Assembly: GCA_900102065.1 (NCBI GenBank)
Contig: FMVK01000003.1
Span: 220,346-284,345 of the forward strand
Direction: 5' to 3'
From: Lachnospiraceae bacterium XPB1003
Lineage (GTDB): Bacteria; Bacillota; Clostridia; Lachnospirales; Lachnospiraceae
Length of the DNA: 64,000 nt
The notes under the pieces: generated by a model
What the model saw: the letters and a program-made list of their open reading frames with translations, nothing else
Database searches by the model: none
What the model was told of the DNA's origin: nothing
Shown: one piece after another, positions 27,148 to 36,189 of the stretch
Numbering within the stretch: position 1 is the stretch's first letter
Layout of the letters: each line of letters opens with the position of its first letter
Program-made: the position numbers and the translations under genes

Positions 27148-28137
27148 TTATGCCAGAGCGGCTGTTATGATAGCCATGGAATAAACTTCGATAGCATTGC
27201 ATCCTCTTGAAAGATCGTTGATAGGTGAGTTTAAACCAAGCAGTATAGGTCCGTATGCATCAAAACGGCCAAGACGCTGTGCTATCTTGTAACCGATATT
27301 TCCGGCATTGATATCAGGGAAGATAAATGTATTTGCATGTCCCGCAACTTCCGAACCGGGGAATTTCTTCTGAGCAACTCTCTTTGAAACTGCCGCATCG
27401 AACTGCATCTCACCGTCAATGGGAACATCGGGATTGCGTTCCTTGGTCTTGCGTGCGGCATTGCGCATCTTGTCTACATCTTCACCTTTGCCGGAACCGT
27501 CCGTAGAGTAGGAGAGGAATGCGACCTCGGGATTAACACCGAAGAGTCTTGCACACTTGATCGTCTCTTCTGCGATCTCAACCAGATCATCTTCCGAAGG
27601 CTTGATGTTGATGGCGCAGTCGCCCATTGCAAGTACTTCGTTTTCACCTGATGCGCTGGGACGTACCAGTATGAAACAGGATGAAACTATATGGTTTCCG
27701 GGTTTTGTCTTGATAAGCTGAAGTGCGGGACGGACCGTATCTGCAGTGGAATAGGTGGCACCGCCGAGAAGTGCATCAGCGTATCCCATCTTTACCAGCA
27801 TGGTTCCGAAATAGTTGGCGTGAGAGAGCATTTCTTTAGCCTGCTCGTATGTCACTCCTTTTGATTTTCTGAGCTCCAGGAAGCAATCGATCATCTTGTC
27901 CATATCTTCGAATGTTGCAGGATCCATGATCTGAGCGCCTCTGATATTGAAGCCGGCTTCTTCAGCGGCATTGTAAACTTCGTCGGGATTACCTACGAGG
28001 ATGGGCTTTAAGAAATTACTTGCCAAAAGTCTTGATGATGCTTCAAGTATTCTCGCATCTGTTCCTTCTGTAAGGACAATAGTCTTGGGATTCTTCTTTA
28101 AAGTTTCGATCATTGAACCAAAACCAAAATCGTTCAT
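27148..28137 (-). CDS. pta: Phosphate acetyltransferase
   Basis: Interconverts acetyl-CoA and acetyl phosphate; with acetate kinase it yields ATP and acetate. The 329 residues match the short Pta class (PTA/PTB fold) in full, with TEGTDARILEASSRL near the N-terminus, YADALLGGATYSTADTVRPAL, and DGEMQFDAAVSKRVA towards the C-terminus. An in-frame TTG at 28155 overlaps the GGAGG sequence, so ATG 28137 is the start. No acetate kinase gene lies next to it in this window. Confidence 0.93.
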   Translation of the reverse strand: MNDFGFGSMIETLKKNPKTIVLTEGTDARILEASSRLLASNFLKPILVGNPDEVYNAAEEAGFNIRGAQIMDPATFEDMDKMIDCFLELRKSKGVTYEQAKEMLSHANYFGTMLVKMGYADALLGGATYSTADTVRPALQLIKTKPGNHIVSSCFILVRPSASGENEVLAMGDCAINIKPSEDDLVEIAEETIKCARLFGVNPEVAFLSYSTDGSGKGEDVDKMRNAARKTKERNPDVPIDGEMQFDAAVSKRVAQKKFPGSEVAGHANTFIFPDINAGNIGYKIAQRLGRFDAYGPILLGLNSPINDLSRGCNAIEVYSMAIITAALA

Positions 28138-28173
28138 TTTTTTTAAAACCTCCAAAAAGCAAGATCACTTTTA

Positions 28174-28192
28174 CAAAACGGAAATCGTTTTG
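28174..28192 (-). promoter_or_regulatory. Inverted repeat in the pta leader
   Basis: CAAAACG (28174-28180) and CGTTTTG (28186-28192) form a perfect 7-bp inverted repeat with a 5-nt centre, nested in an outer ATCAC/GTGAT pair (28164-28168/28196-28200). On the minus strand an extended -10 (TGTTATAAT, about 28204-28212) lies just upstream of it. It could be an operator or a leader hairpin. It does not fit a cre box well. Confidence 0.45.
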
Positions 28193-28244
28193 CACGTGAT
28201 GTATTATAACATGATGTCATTGGTCTGAGTATTATTTTAACTCA

Positions 28245-29696
28245 TTATATAATATTAAAATAGTCAAGTGCGTTATAGTGACTGATTCCCTGAACTATCT
28301 TTTTCAGAGCCTCTTCGTCGGCAGGATATTCGCCGTCTTCAACCCATGTTCCGATAAGATTGCACATGATGCGTCTGAAGTAGTCATGTCTGGTATATGA
28401 CAGGAATGAACGTGAATCCGTGAGCATTCCGATGAAGCAGCCAAGAAGTCCTGCGTTTGCAAGTGATCGCATCTGCTCTTCCATTCCGTCTCTTGAATCC
28501 AGGAACCACCATGCGGCACCAAGCTGTATACGGCTTTTTAGGCCGGATTCATTACCCTGAAATGCTGCGGCGCATGTTCCTATGAGGTTGAAGTCATTAT
28601 GATCAAGAGAGAAGATTATGGTCTTCGGAAGTTCGTCGGTCTTATCAAGCTCGGATAAGAACATTGAAAGTTCATCGCCGCAGTTTGATTTTGCGATCAT
28701 GTCATAGCCTGTATCGGGACCCTGAAGATCAAATCTTTTTTCATTTACATTTCTGGTGCATGAGTAGTGGATCTCCATTATAAAGTTCTCTTTATGATAT
28801 TTTTTTGCAAGATTTATAAGCATGTAGGTCTGATATTTTTCAGTTTCGTCAGCAGTAAGAGTGCTGCCGGCTCTTGCTTTTTTATAGATGGAGTCAGCTT
28901 CTTCCTGACTGCATTTTCTGAAAGGAACGTAGTCAAGACCGTGGTCCGTAGCCCTTGCACCGTGAGCTTTGAAGAAGTCCACACGCTCATATAACGCATC
29001 CAGAACATCACTGCATGATCCGAGATCTTCCTTTCCGACAGATGCGGCTAAGAGCTTTATGTAAGAGTTAAATTCGGGTTTATTGATATTAACTGCTTTG
29101 TCGGGCCTGAAAGAAGGGCAGACCATGAATCCGATGGTGGGATCGGCTGCTATCTTTTCGTGCCATGAAAGGTCGCTGACAGGATCATCGGTTGTGCCTA
29201 TGAACATGACATTTGATTTTCTTATGATACCGCGGACTGTAAGTTCCGGATCGTTTTGCAGCATTTCGGAAGTCTTGTCCCATATCTCTTTTGCTGTTGC
29301 GGAAGTGAGTGGATTGGTGATACCGAAGTATTTTTTTAGCTCTAAATGGCACCAGTGATACATGGGATTACCGATGGCCATTTCAAGTGCACTTGCGAAT
29401 GCCGCAAAGCGTTCGTAGGGATCCGCATTTCCTGTGACAAGTTCTTCGGGGATACCTGCCGCTCGCATCACACGCCATTTATAATGATCTCCGGTAATGG
29501 TTCCGTCAGGGTTCTTTCCGCCGAGCCATACTTCCGTAATATTATTAAATCTTCTGTCTTCATAGATCTCTTCGGGAGAGATGTGACAGTGATAATCGAT
29601 GAGAGGGAGATTTTCCGAATAGTCGTGAAAAAGATGCTTCGCTGTGTCGTTTTTCAGCATGAAATCCTGATCCATGAAAGATCTTGAAACTGTCAT
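28245..29696 (-). CDS. uxaC: Uronate (glucuronate/galacturonate) isomerase
   Basis: Converts D-glucuronate to D-fructuronate and D-galacturonate to D-tagaturonate, the first step in using plant uronic acids. The 483-residue length is typical of UxaC. The metal-binding LIDYHCHISPEEI (about 34-46) lies near the N-terminus, and LDHNDFNLIGTC and GMLTDSRSFLSYTRHDYFRR towards the C-terminus. The ribosome-binding site on the minus strand is CGGAGG. A strong promoter and a cre box precede it, so it is probably under glucose repression. No other uronate genes adjoin it. Confidence 0.94.
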   Translation of the reverse strand: MTVSRSFMDQDFMLKNDTAKHLFHDYSENLPLIDYHCHISPEEIYEDRRFNNITEVWLGGKNPDGTITGDHYKWRVMRAAGIPEELVTGNADPYERFAAFASALEMAIGNPMYHWCHLELKKYFGITNPLTSATAKEIWDKTSEMLQNDPELTVRGIIRKSNVMFIGTTDDPVSDLSWHEKIAADPTIGFMVCPSFRPDKAVNINKPEFNSYIKLLAASVGKEDLGSCSDVLDALYERVDFFKAHGARATDHGLDYVPFRKCSQEEADSIYKKARAGSTLTADETEKYQTYMLINLAKKYHKENFIMEIHYSCTRNVNEKRFDLQGPDTGYDMIAKSNCGDELSMFLSELDKTDELPKTIIFSLDHNDFNLIGTCAAAFQGNESGLKSRIQLGAAWWFLDSRDGMEEQMRSLANAGLLGCFIGMLTDSRSFLSYTRHDYFRRIMCNLIGTWVEDGEYPADEEALKKIVQGISHYNALDYFNII

Positions 29697-29754
29697 TATA
29701 TGATATACCTCCGATTTGGAAATTTGTTATGTAAGGTAACGTTGTATATTGATA

Positions 29755-29768
29755 TGAAAGCGCTTACA
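29755..29768 (-). promoter_or_regulatory. CcpA cre box at the uxaC promoter
   Basis: TGAAAGCGCTTACA matches the CcpA consensus TGWNANCGNTNWCA at every position. It begins directly after the uxaC -10 box, so bound CcpA would cover the transcription start and repress. This is the classic carbon catabolite repression layout of Firmicutes. Confidence 0.85.
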
Positions 29769-29797
29769 TTATAACGCGCCATCAAAAAGCAAGTCAA
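29768..29797 (-). promoter_or_regulatory. Sigma-A promoter of uxaC
   Basis: Read on the minus strand: TTGACT (29797-29792), an 18-nt spacer, then TATAAT (29773-29768). The start would fall within the cre box about 60-70 nt before the uxaC start codon. Confidence 0.8.
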
Positions 29798-29818
29798 TAA
29801 ACTATTGATGAATATTGA

Positions 29819-30637
29819 TCATAATCTGTGGAATTCGGGCTTGCGTTCGTGGAAGATGCAGTATCTTTCGAATCCGCATTCAAAAAGGAGATCGCGGACA
29901 TCTTCAAATCCTGCTGCCACGGCTTCCGGCTTGTGTGCGTCGGATCCGATGGTGAGTATCTCTCCGCCGAGTTCGCGATAGCGTTTTAAGATCCCGGCGC
30001 AGGGGTGGGGACCGCCCATTTCATAGTGATAGCCGCTGGTATTGGCTTCGATACCTTTTCCTTTTTCGATGAGTGTCTTCAGTATCTTGTCTATATCATC
30101 CCTGAATTCATCGAGGTTAAAATTCTTATTGCGTGTAGGACCGTAACGCAGCACATAATCAAGATGTCCGTAGGTGTCGAAATCATCATATGAACTCACG
30201 ATATCTTTAATGCTCTCAAAGTACTCATGCCAGCCTTCCTTTTCATCACGGCCTTCCCAGAAAGAGGGGAGATAGGGATCTTTTTTGTTGCAGAGATGCG
30301 ACGAACCGATTATGAAATCAAAGGGAAAGCTCTTTGCATAGGCACTGTTTTTTTCATTGATGTGCATCTGCATTCCGAGCTCTATGCCGAAGTTTACGCG
30401 TATGCGGTCTGCATATTTTTCGTGGCATTCCAGGTATTTTGCCCTGTAGGCATCTGTATCGACTTCAAAGAAGCCGTCTTCTTCATCTTCCGTATATATG
30501 AAATCGTAATCCATGTGTTCGGTTATTGTTATCTCTTTGAGACCCAGAGCAATGGACCTTTCGATCATGTCTTCCATGGGAGCCTCGGAATCCCCGGAAA
30601 AAGATGTATGCATATGACAGTCTGCGATTATTGACAT
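29819..30637 (-). CDS. PHP-domain histidinol-phosphatase (HisJ/HisK family)
   Basis: A 272-residue PHP-family phosphoesterase. The metal-binding motifs are ADCHMHTSFSGDSEAP (about 5-20), ITITEHMDY, the conserved GIELG, GSSHL, TYGHLDYVLRYGP and a C-terminal GSDAHKPEAVAAGF. These fit the HisJ-type histidinol phosphatase that makes histidinol. No other his genes adjoin it, so a different phosphate substrate is possible. It has its own promoter and a CGGAGGAT ribosome-binding site. Confidence 0.85.
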   Translation of the reverse strand: MSIIADCHMHTSFSGDSEAPMEDMIERSIALGLKEITITEHMDYDFIYTEDEEDGFFEVDTDAYRAKYLECHEKYADRIRVNFGIELGMQMHINEKNSAYAKSFPFDFIIGSSHLCNKKDPYLPSFWEGRDEKEGWHEYFESIKDIVSSYDDFDTYGHLDYVLRYGPTRNKNFNLDEFRDDIDKILKTLIEKGKGIEANTSGYHYEMGGPHPCAGILKRYRELGGEILTIGSDAHKPEAVAAGFEDVRDLLFECGFERYCIFHERKPEFHRL

Positions 30638-30677
30638 TGTGATCCTCCGTGTAGAAAACTGATATCATCCGTCGGTA

Positions 30678-30706
30678 ATTATAACAAGTATACATGGGAG
30701 GCTCAA
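30678..30706 (-). promoter_or_regulatory. Promoter of the PHP phosphatase gene
   Basis: On the minus strand: TTGAGC (30706-30701), 17-nt spacer, TATAAT (30683-30678) preceded by TG one base upstream (extended -10). Transcription would begin about 30671, 34 nt before the start codon. Confidence 0.65.
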
Positions 30707-30837
30707 AATTTTATTGAAAAACATCGATATATCCGTGTGTTTATTTCAATTGGGGACTTTGAGCAAACCCTTTAGCGGCCTGTGATTTACATAACGTTTT
30801 TACACAAAATTCAGAACAAAAATTTGAGTATTCTGTC

Positions 30838-30866
30838 TTGAATTTACAAACTCAATCAGATAAAAT
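30838..30866 (+). promoter_or_regulatory. Sigma-A promoter of gap
   Basis: TTGAAT (30838-30843), 17-nt spacer, TAAAAT (30861-30866). The leader of about 55 nt carries a hairpin (30877-30885 with 30891-30899, one mismatch) before the GGAGG ribosome-binding site. The 30707-30837 stretch upstream is AT-rich, and nothing else was recognised in it. Confidence 0.7.
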
Positions 30867-30926
30867 AATTTTTGTCGCGAGAAAAACAGGTTTTCCCGCA
30901 AAATTATCTAATGGAGGAATTTTACT

Positions 30927-31955
30927 ATGGCAGTAAAAGTTGCGATCAATGGTTTTGGACGTATCGGACGTCTTGCATTCAGACAGATGTTCGGCGCTGA
31001 AGGTTACGAGGTTGTTGCTATCAACGATCTTACAACACCTTCCATGCTTGCTCATCTTCTTAAGTACGATTCATCACAGGGCAGATATGTTGCTATCGGT
31101 GAAGAGGATCAGGTAACAGCTGATGACGAGGCTGGTACAATCACTGTTAAGGGCAAGACAATCAAGATCTACAAGGAGCCGGATGCTAACAACTGCCCTT
31201 GGGGTGAGATCGGTGTAGACGTTGTTCTTGAGTGCTCCGGTTTCTATACATCAAAGGATAAGGCACAGGCTCACATCAATGCCGGTGCTAAGAAGGTAGT
31301 TATCTCTGCTCCCGCAGGAAACGATCTTCCTACAATCGTTTACAACGTTAACCACAAAACTCTTACAAAGGATGACAAGATCATCTCTGCTGCATCCTGC
31401 ACAACAAACTGCCTTGCTCCTATGGCTAAGGCTCTTAACGATCTTGCTCCTATCGAGAGTGGTATCATGTGCACGATCCACGCTTACACAGGTGATCAGA
31501 TGATCCTTGACGGTCCTCAGAGAAAGGGCGACAAGAGACGTTCACGTGCAGGCGCTTGCAACATCGTTCCTAACAGCACAGGTGCAGCTAAGGCAATCGG
31601 CCTTGTTATCCCTGAGCTTAACGGAAAGCTTATCGGCGCTGCTCAGCGTGTTCCGACTCCTACAGGTTCAACAACAATGCTTTTCGCAGTTGTTAACAAG
31701 AAGGTTACAAAGGAAGAAGTTAACGCAGCTATGAAGGCTCAGGCTACAGAGTCCTTCGGTTACAACACAGAAGAGATCGTTTCTTCCGATATCATCGGTA
31801 TGAGATTCGGTTCACTCTTCGATGCTACACAGACAATGGTTAACCCTGTTGGCGATGACAAGACAGAGGTTCAGGTTGTTTCTTGGTACGATAACGAGAA
31901 CTCTTACACAAGCCAGATGGTTCGTACAATCAAGTACTTCGCAGAGCTTGGCTGA
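30927..31955 (+). CDS. gap: Glyceraldehyde-3-phosphate dehydrogenase
   Basis: Glycolytic enzyme that oxidises glyceraldehyde-3-phosphate to 1,3-bisphosphoglycerate with NAD and phosphate. The 342 residues have the Rossmann motif INGFGRIGR (8-16), catalytic Cys158 in SCTTNCLAP, and the C-terminal [16 protein letters not shown]. Codons are strongly biased (for example AAG, CTT, GTT), as in highly expressed genes. It has its own promoter and terminator ahead of pgk. Confidence 0.97.
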   Translation: MAVKVAINGFGRIGRLAFRQMFGAEGYEVVAINDLTTPSMLAHLLKYDSSQGRYVAIGEEDQVTADDEAGTITVKGKTIKIYKEPDANNCPWGEIGVDVVLECSGFYTSKDKAQAHINAGAKKVVISAPAGNDLPTIVYNVNHKTLTKDDKIISAASCTTNCLAPMAKALNDLAPIESGIMCTIHAYTGDQMILDGPQRKGDKRRSRAGACNIVPNSTGAAKAIGLVIPELNGKLIGAAQRVPTPTGSTTMLFAVVNKKVTKEEVNAAMKAQATESFGYNTEEIVSSDIIGMRFGSLFDATQTMVNPVGDDKTEVQVVSWYDNENSYTSQMVRTIKYFAELG

Positions 31956-32015
31956 TCCGACCTTAGGTTAGGGTTTTAGTAAGAATATCGGTATTGTAAG
32001 CTATGTAGACCGATT

Positions 32016-32051
32016 AATGAGGTCCGGTCAGCAGACCGGGCCTCATTTTTT
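32016..32051 (+). terminator. Rho-independent terminator after gap
   Basis: A 14-bp stem (32016-32029 with 32034-32047, one T-G wobble) with the tetraloop AGCA is followed by a T-tract. It separates gap from pgk; readthrough may set the relative expression. Confidence 0.9.
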
Positions 32052-32089
32052 ATCGCAGTACTTATAAATTCCACAGGAGGTAATTTTCA

Positions 32090-33325
32090 ATGGCACTGAA
32101 CAAAAAGTCAGTTGACGATTTCAATGCAAAGGGAAGAAGAGTCCTTGTAAGATGTGACTTCAACGTTCCCTTAAAGGAAGGTAAGATCACGGACGAGACA
32201 CGTATCAACGCAGCTCTTCCTACAATCAACAAGCTTATCAATGATGGCGCTAAGGTTATCCTTTGCTCTCATCTCGGTAAGGTTAAGAACGGCCCCAACG
32301 AAGGCGAGTCACTTGCACCCGTTGCAGAGAGACTTTCCGAGAAGCTTGGCAAGCCGGTTAACTTCGTAAAGGATTACAATGTAACAGGCGCTGATGCTAC
32401 AGCAGCTGTTGCAGCTATGAACGAAGGTGATGTTGTTCTCCTTCAGAATACACGTTTCCGCGGTAAGGAAGAGACCAAGCCCGAAGAGGCAGGTACAAAG
32501 TTTGCTGAAGAGCTTGCTGATCTTTGCGACGATTACGTATGCGATGCTTTCGGTTCAGCTCACAGAGCACATGCTTCTGTATCAGTTGTTACAGAGTATG
32601 TTCGCAAGAAGGGCGGCAACTGTGCAGTAGGTTACCTTATGCAGAAGGAGATCGACTTCCTCGGCAATGCTGTTGAAGAGCCTGTTCGTCCTTTCGTTGC
32701 TATCCTTGGCGGTGCTAAGGTTGCCGATAAGCTCAATGTTATCAACACACTTCTTGAGAAGTGCGATACCCTCATCATCGGTGGTGGTATGGCTTACACA
32801 TTCCTTAAGGCTAAGGGATATGAAGTTGGTAAGTCACTTCTTGACGAGACCAAGGTTGATTACTGCAAGGAGATGATGGAGAAGGCTGAGAAGAACGGCA
32901 AGAAGCTTCTTCTTCCTATCGATACAGTTTGCATCGACGAGTTCCCCAATCCTATCGACAAGGCTGACATCGCAACAGTAGTTGTTGACGCTGATCAGAT
33001 CCCTGCTGACAAGGAAGGCGCAGATATCGGACCTAAGACAGTTGCTCTTTACGAAGAGGCTGTTAAGTCTGCTAAGACTGTTGTTTGGAACGGACCTATG
33101 GGTGTATTCGAGAACCCTGTCCTTGCTGCCGGTACAAAGGCTGTTGCTAAGGCTCTTTCCGAGACAGATGCTACAACCATCATCGGTGGTGGTGACTCCG
33201 CTGCTGCTGTTAACCAGCTTGGTTATGCAGACAAGATGAGCCACATTTCTACAGGCGGCGGTGCTTCTCTTGAGTTCCTTGAGGGCAAGAAGCTTCCCGG
33301 CGTTTACGCTGCAGACGATAAATAA
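32090..33325 (+). CDS. pgk: Phosphoglycerate kinase
   Basis: Transfers phosphate from 1,3-bisphosphoglycerate to ADP. The 411 residues are slightly longer than the typical 395. The N-terminal [12 protein letters not shown] (about 17-28) is the family signature. The nucleotide-binding GGAKVADKL and the C-terminal [13 protein letters not shown] and [16 protein letters not shown] are also present. Its codon bias is strong like that of gap. The ribosome-binding site is CAGGAGG. tpiA follows. Confidence 0.97.
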   Translation: MALNKKSVDDFNAKGRRVLVRCDFNVPLKEGKITDETRINAALPTINKLINDGAKVILCSHLGKVKNGPNEGESLAPVAERLSEKLGKPVNFVKDYNVTGADATAAVAAMNEGDVVLLQNTRFRGKEETKPEEAGTKFAEELADLCDDYVCDAFGSAHRAHASVSVVTEYVRKKGGNCAVGYLMQKEIDFLGNAVEEPVRPFVAILGGAKVADKLNVINTLLEKCDTLIIGGGMAYTFLKAKGYEVGKSLLDETKVDYCKEMMEKAEKNGKKLLLPIDTVCIDEFPNPIDKADIATVVVDADQIPADKEGADIGPKTVALYEEAVKSAKTVVWNGPMGVFENPVLAAGTKAVAKALSETDATTIIGGGDSAAAVNQLGYADKMSHISTGGGASLEFLEGKKLPGVYAADDK

Positions 33326-33341
33326 GATAAGTTAAATTTTA

Positions 33342-33376
33342 GATCAAAGCAGCCTGAAATATGTGCTGCTTTGATC
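33342..33376 (+). other. Perfect hairpin between pgk and tpiA, without a T-tract
   Basis: GATCAAAGCAGC (33342-33353) pairs perfectly with GCTGCTTTGATC (33365-33376) around an 11-nt loop. ATATAAAAA follows instead of a T-tract, so it is not a standard terminator. It may be an RNA-processing or stabilising element in a pgk-tpiA transcript. Confidence 0.6.
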
Positions 33377-33401
33377 ATATAAAAATGGAGGTATTTTTAT
33401 T

Positions 33402-34148
33402 ATGGCAAGAAGAAGGATCATCGCAGGCAACTGGAAGATGAACATGACTCCCAGCGAGGCAGTTGCTCTTTGCGGAACACTTAAGGATCTTGTAAAGAAT
33501 GATGACGTAGATGTAGTTTACTGCGTACCTGCTATCGATATCGTTCCGGTAGTTGAGGCAGTTAAGGGCACAAACGTACATGTTGGTGCAGAGAACTTCT
33601 ACATCGAGGACAAGGGGGCATTCACAGGTGAGATCTCAGCTCCCATGCTTAAGGATGCAGGTGTTGAATATATCATCATCGGTCATTCAGAGAGAAGAGA
33701 TATCTTCGGAGAGAATGATGTTCTTATCAACAGCAAGGTAAAGAAGGCTTTCGCTTCAGGTCTTAAGCCCATCCTTTGCTGCGGAGAGTCACTTGCTCTT
33801 CGTAAGGCAGGCACATACAAGGAGTGGATCACCAGACAGATCACTTGGGATCTTGATGGTATCACGGCTGATCAGGTTAAGGAACTCGTTATCGCTTACG
33901 AGCCTATCTGGGCTATCGGAACAGGCGAGACAGCTTCTGCTGACCAGGCTGAGGAAGTTTGCGGACTTATCCGTGAGCTTATCGCTAAGCTTTATGATCA
34001 GGCTACAGCTGATGCAGTTCGTATTCAGTACGGCGGATCTATGAATGCAGGCAATGCAGCAGAGCTCTTAAGCAAGCCCAATATCGACGGCGGACTTATC
34101 GGCGGTGCTTCACTTAAGCCTGACTTCGGCAAGATCGTTAATGCTTGA
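33402..34148 (+). CDS. tpiA: Triose-phosphate isomerase
   Basis: Interconverts dihydroxyacetone phosphate and glyceraldehyde-3-phosphate. The 248 residues form one TIM barrel. The catalytic Lys is in GNWKMN (8-13), catalytic His in IIIGHSERR (about 91-99) and catalytic Glu in AYEPIWAIGTG (about 166). The C-terminal GGLIGGASL is the phosphate-binding segment. It is the third gene of the lower glycolysis block and is followed by a terminator. Confidence 0.97.
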   Translation: MARRRIIAGNWKMNMTPSEAVALCGTLKDLVKNDDVDVVYCVPAIDIVPVVEAVKGTNVHVGAENFYIEDKGAFTGEISAPMLKDAGVEYIIIGHSERRDIFGENDVLINSKVKKAFASGLKPILCCGESLALRKAGTYKEWITRQITWDLDGITADQVKELVIAYEPIWAIGTGETASADQAEEVCGLIRELIAKLYDQATADAVRIQYGGSMNAGNAAELLSKPNIDGGLIGGASLKPDFGKIVNA

Positions 34149-34177
34149 TTGACTTAAATTCAGTCAGAAACTAATTT

Positions 34178-34218
34178 AACGGCAGTGTGTGAGATGATCA
34201 CTCACTGCCGTTTTTTTT
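34178..34218 (+). terminator. Rho-independent terminator after tpiA
   Basis: AACGGCAGTG (34178-34187) pairs with CACTGCCGTT (34203-34212), with further inner pairing, followed by eight T. It ends the glycolysis unit. The T-tract occupies the -35 position of the next gene's presumed promoter. Confidence 0.9.
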
Positions 34219-34233
34219 ATCAAAAATATATAC

Positions 34234-34239
34234 TATAAT
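34234..34239 (+). promoter_or_regulatory. -10 box placed for a leaderless transcript (DUF2974 gene)
   Basis: A perfect TATAAT ends 7 nt before ATG 34247, so transcription should start at or next to that ATG. No purine-rich ribosome-binding site is visible between -10 and the start codon. The -35 region falls in the T-tract of the tpiA terminator and is not a good match. Confidence 0.45.
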
Positions 34240-34246
34240 ATGCTCT

Positions 34247-35500
34247 ATGGATTCTTTATTTGATTATCTTGATTGGCGTGGAGATATTGCTTTTTCTTAC
34301 GACGGAGTCAACGAGGTTGACTGTGCTCTTTTGGCATGGCTGACTTATTTTGACTATGAGAACCTTCTTGCCGGAGACGGCAGAAAGGACAGCCTGAAGA
34401 ATATTTGCGACAGGTACTTAAAGCAAAGTGATCCGGAAGCTGACAGGAAAAGAGATGTTTTCTATAATTCGGTTTATCCTCTTTTTGTGAAAGCGGGGAA
34501 AACCGCCAGATACGGAAAAGTATCCGTACTTGATCATGCTCATGTTTTGAGCGATAAGGACGGGGTACAGTTTGCTGCGATGACTTTTTCGGTACTCCCG
34601 GATCTGGATATTATTGCTTTTGAAGGCACCGATTCGAACGTAGTCGGATGGAAGGAAAACCTGGAATTATCATATATGGATGAGGTACCGGCTCAGAAGC
34701 TTGCTGTTGAATATGTGGGCAGGATCCTTGCCAAGCGCGGCAAGAAGACCATTATATGCGGCCATTCAAAGGGCGGGAATCTTGCTGTTTATTCCATGTT
34801 AAAGAATTCCGACAAAGGGGATCTGATCGAAAGGGTATATAATTTCGATGGCCCCGGAATGAATGAAACTGTTTTGGCGTCGGATACGTATTCCAAATAT
34901 TCCGACAAGATCGTCACTATAGTGCCCAGAACTTCCATAGTGGGAAGATTTTTCGGACACAGGGAGAAATTCCATGTAACCGATTCGGATGAGACCGGTT
35001 TCGCACAGCATGCGCTTACAGCATGGGGAGTCAAAGGAACCGACTTCCTCTATGTGGACGCCATGGATGAGTTAAGCGATTATACGGAAGAGACGATGCG
35101 GGAATGGCTTGATGAAATATCCGTTGATGAGAAGAAGAGATTCCTGGATACTCTTTTTACGGTTCTTGATGAGAATAACATTACCACCTTTGAAGGCTTG
35201 TCAGGACAAAAGGCCGTAAAAGCCCTTCAGGATATAGGTTCTTCGGTAAACGGACTGGATCCGGAAAGCAAGGCGATACTTAAGCAGGTCATTGGCTCGC
35301 TTATTTCAAACGGAGTTAAGAATGCGAAGGAGCGTGCTACTGACGGCTTCAGGAACGGCGCAGGTAAAGCTGCCGACGGTCTGGTCAACGGCGCGGAGAA
35401 AGCTGCCGACGGCATCAAACGTATGATGATACGGTCCGAAGAGAAGAAAAAGAAAAGGATTGAGATGAAAGCAGATAAGAATAAGCCTGATAAAAACTGA
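34247..35500 (+). CDS. DUF2974 (Mbeg1-like) alpha/beta hydrolase
   Basis: A 417-residue lipase-like protein. The nucleophile elbow GHSKGGNLAVY (catalytic Ser174) and the preceding AFEGTDSNVVGWKEN fit the DUF2974/Mbeg1-like family of predicted lipases. NFDGPGMNE follows, with Asp as a possible acid. The C-terminal 100 residues are low-complexity, with an 11-residue repeat around NGAGKAADGLV and NGAEKAADGIK (about 366-388) and a Lys/Arg-rich end. No signal peptide or substrate can be seen. It stands alone between terminators and may be translated from a leaderless mRNA. Confidence 0.82.
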   Translation: MDSLFDYLDWRGDIAFSYDGVNEVDCALLAWLTYFDYENLLAGDGRKDSLKNICDRYLKQSDPEADRKRDVFYNSVYPLFVKAGKTARYGKVSVLDHAHVLSDKDGVQFAAMTFSVLPDLDIIAFEGTDSNVVGWKENLELSYMDEVPAQKLAVEYVGRILAKRGKKTIICGHSKGGNLAVYSMLKNSDKGDLIERVYNFDGPGMNETVLASDTYSKYSDKIVTIVPRTSIVGRFFGHREKFHVTDSDETGFAQHALTAWGVKGTDFLYVDAMDELSDYTEETMREWLDEISVDEKKRFLDTLFTVLDENNITTFEGLSGQKAVKALQDIGSSVNGLDPESKAILKQVIGSLISNGVKNAKERATDGFRNGAGKAADGLVNGAEKAADGIKRMMIRSEEKKKKRIEMKADKNKPDKN

Positions 35501-35585
35501 CACAAAAAATATCCGGAACAAAATATAGATTGGGATAAAGAAAGCTATAGATGTCACCGGTAGTTAAAATGAGGAGAGGCAGAAA

Positions 35586-36113
35586 TTGACAGTCGGAAAT
35601 ATAATACTGACGGGATATATGGGATCGGGAAAATCCACCGTTTCGAGAGAGCTTGAAAAGCTAACGGGACTCAAGATGCTTGATACGGATGCGCGTATAG
35701 AACAGGATGCAGGAAAAAGTATAACCCGTATATTCGCAGAGGAAGGTGAAGACGCATTCCGCGATATGGAAACGGAACTCTTAAATGAGCTCTTAAGATC
35801 CGGATTCAAAGGCATACTTTCCACCGGAGGAGGGATGCCGGTACGCAGGGACAACAGGATACTGATGAGCAGGCTCGGGGCAGTATTCTATCTTAAGGCT
35901 TCTCCGGAGACCATATGCAACAGGCTTGTGAATGATACAACGAGACCGCTCCTTGCAGGCGAAACCAAAGAAGGCAAGCTTGAGAAGATAAAGAACATGC
36001 TTGAAATGAGAAAAGAAGCTTATGAATCGGGTGCGGACCATATCATAATTACAGACGGGGTGTGTGTAAAGGATATAGCATCAGAGATACTTAAAGCAGC
36101 ATATATGCAATAA
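35586..36113 (+). CDS. aroK: Shikimate kinase
   Basis: Phosphorylates shikimate in the chorismate pathway. The 175 residues show Walker A GYMGSGKSTVSREL (about 10-23), the shikimate-binding DTDARIE (about 36-42), GEDAFRDMETELL and the STGGGMPVR loop (about 80-88). The start is TTG 35586, seven bases after GAGGAGAGG. It is followed within 80 nt by aroQ, another enzyme of the same pathway. Confidence 0.93.
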   Translation: MTVGNIILTGYMGSGKSTVSRELEKLTGLKMLDTDARIEQDAGKSITRIFAEEGEDAFRDMETELLNELLRSGFKGILSTGGGMPVRRDNRILMSRLGAVFYLKASPETICNRLVNDTTRPLLAGETKEGKLEKIKNMLEMRKEAYESGADHIIITDGVCVKDIASEILKAAYMQ

Positions 36114-36189
36114 AAATCAGATGAGGCCGATGGGAAGGATCATGTCTATATTGGATTTTTTCGCTTAGTGCTTCACCATGGAGGTTAGT

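Noticed and set aside
28174..28192. A cre box in the pta leader
   Set aside because: The spacing around the central CG does not fit TGWNANCGNTNWCA, unlike the exact match before uxaC.
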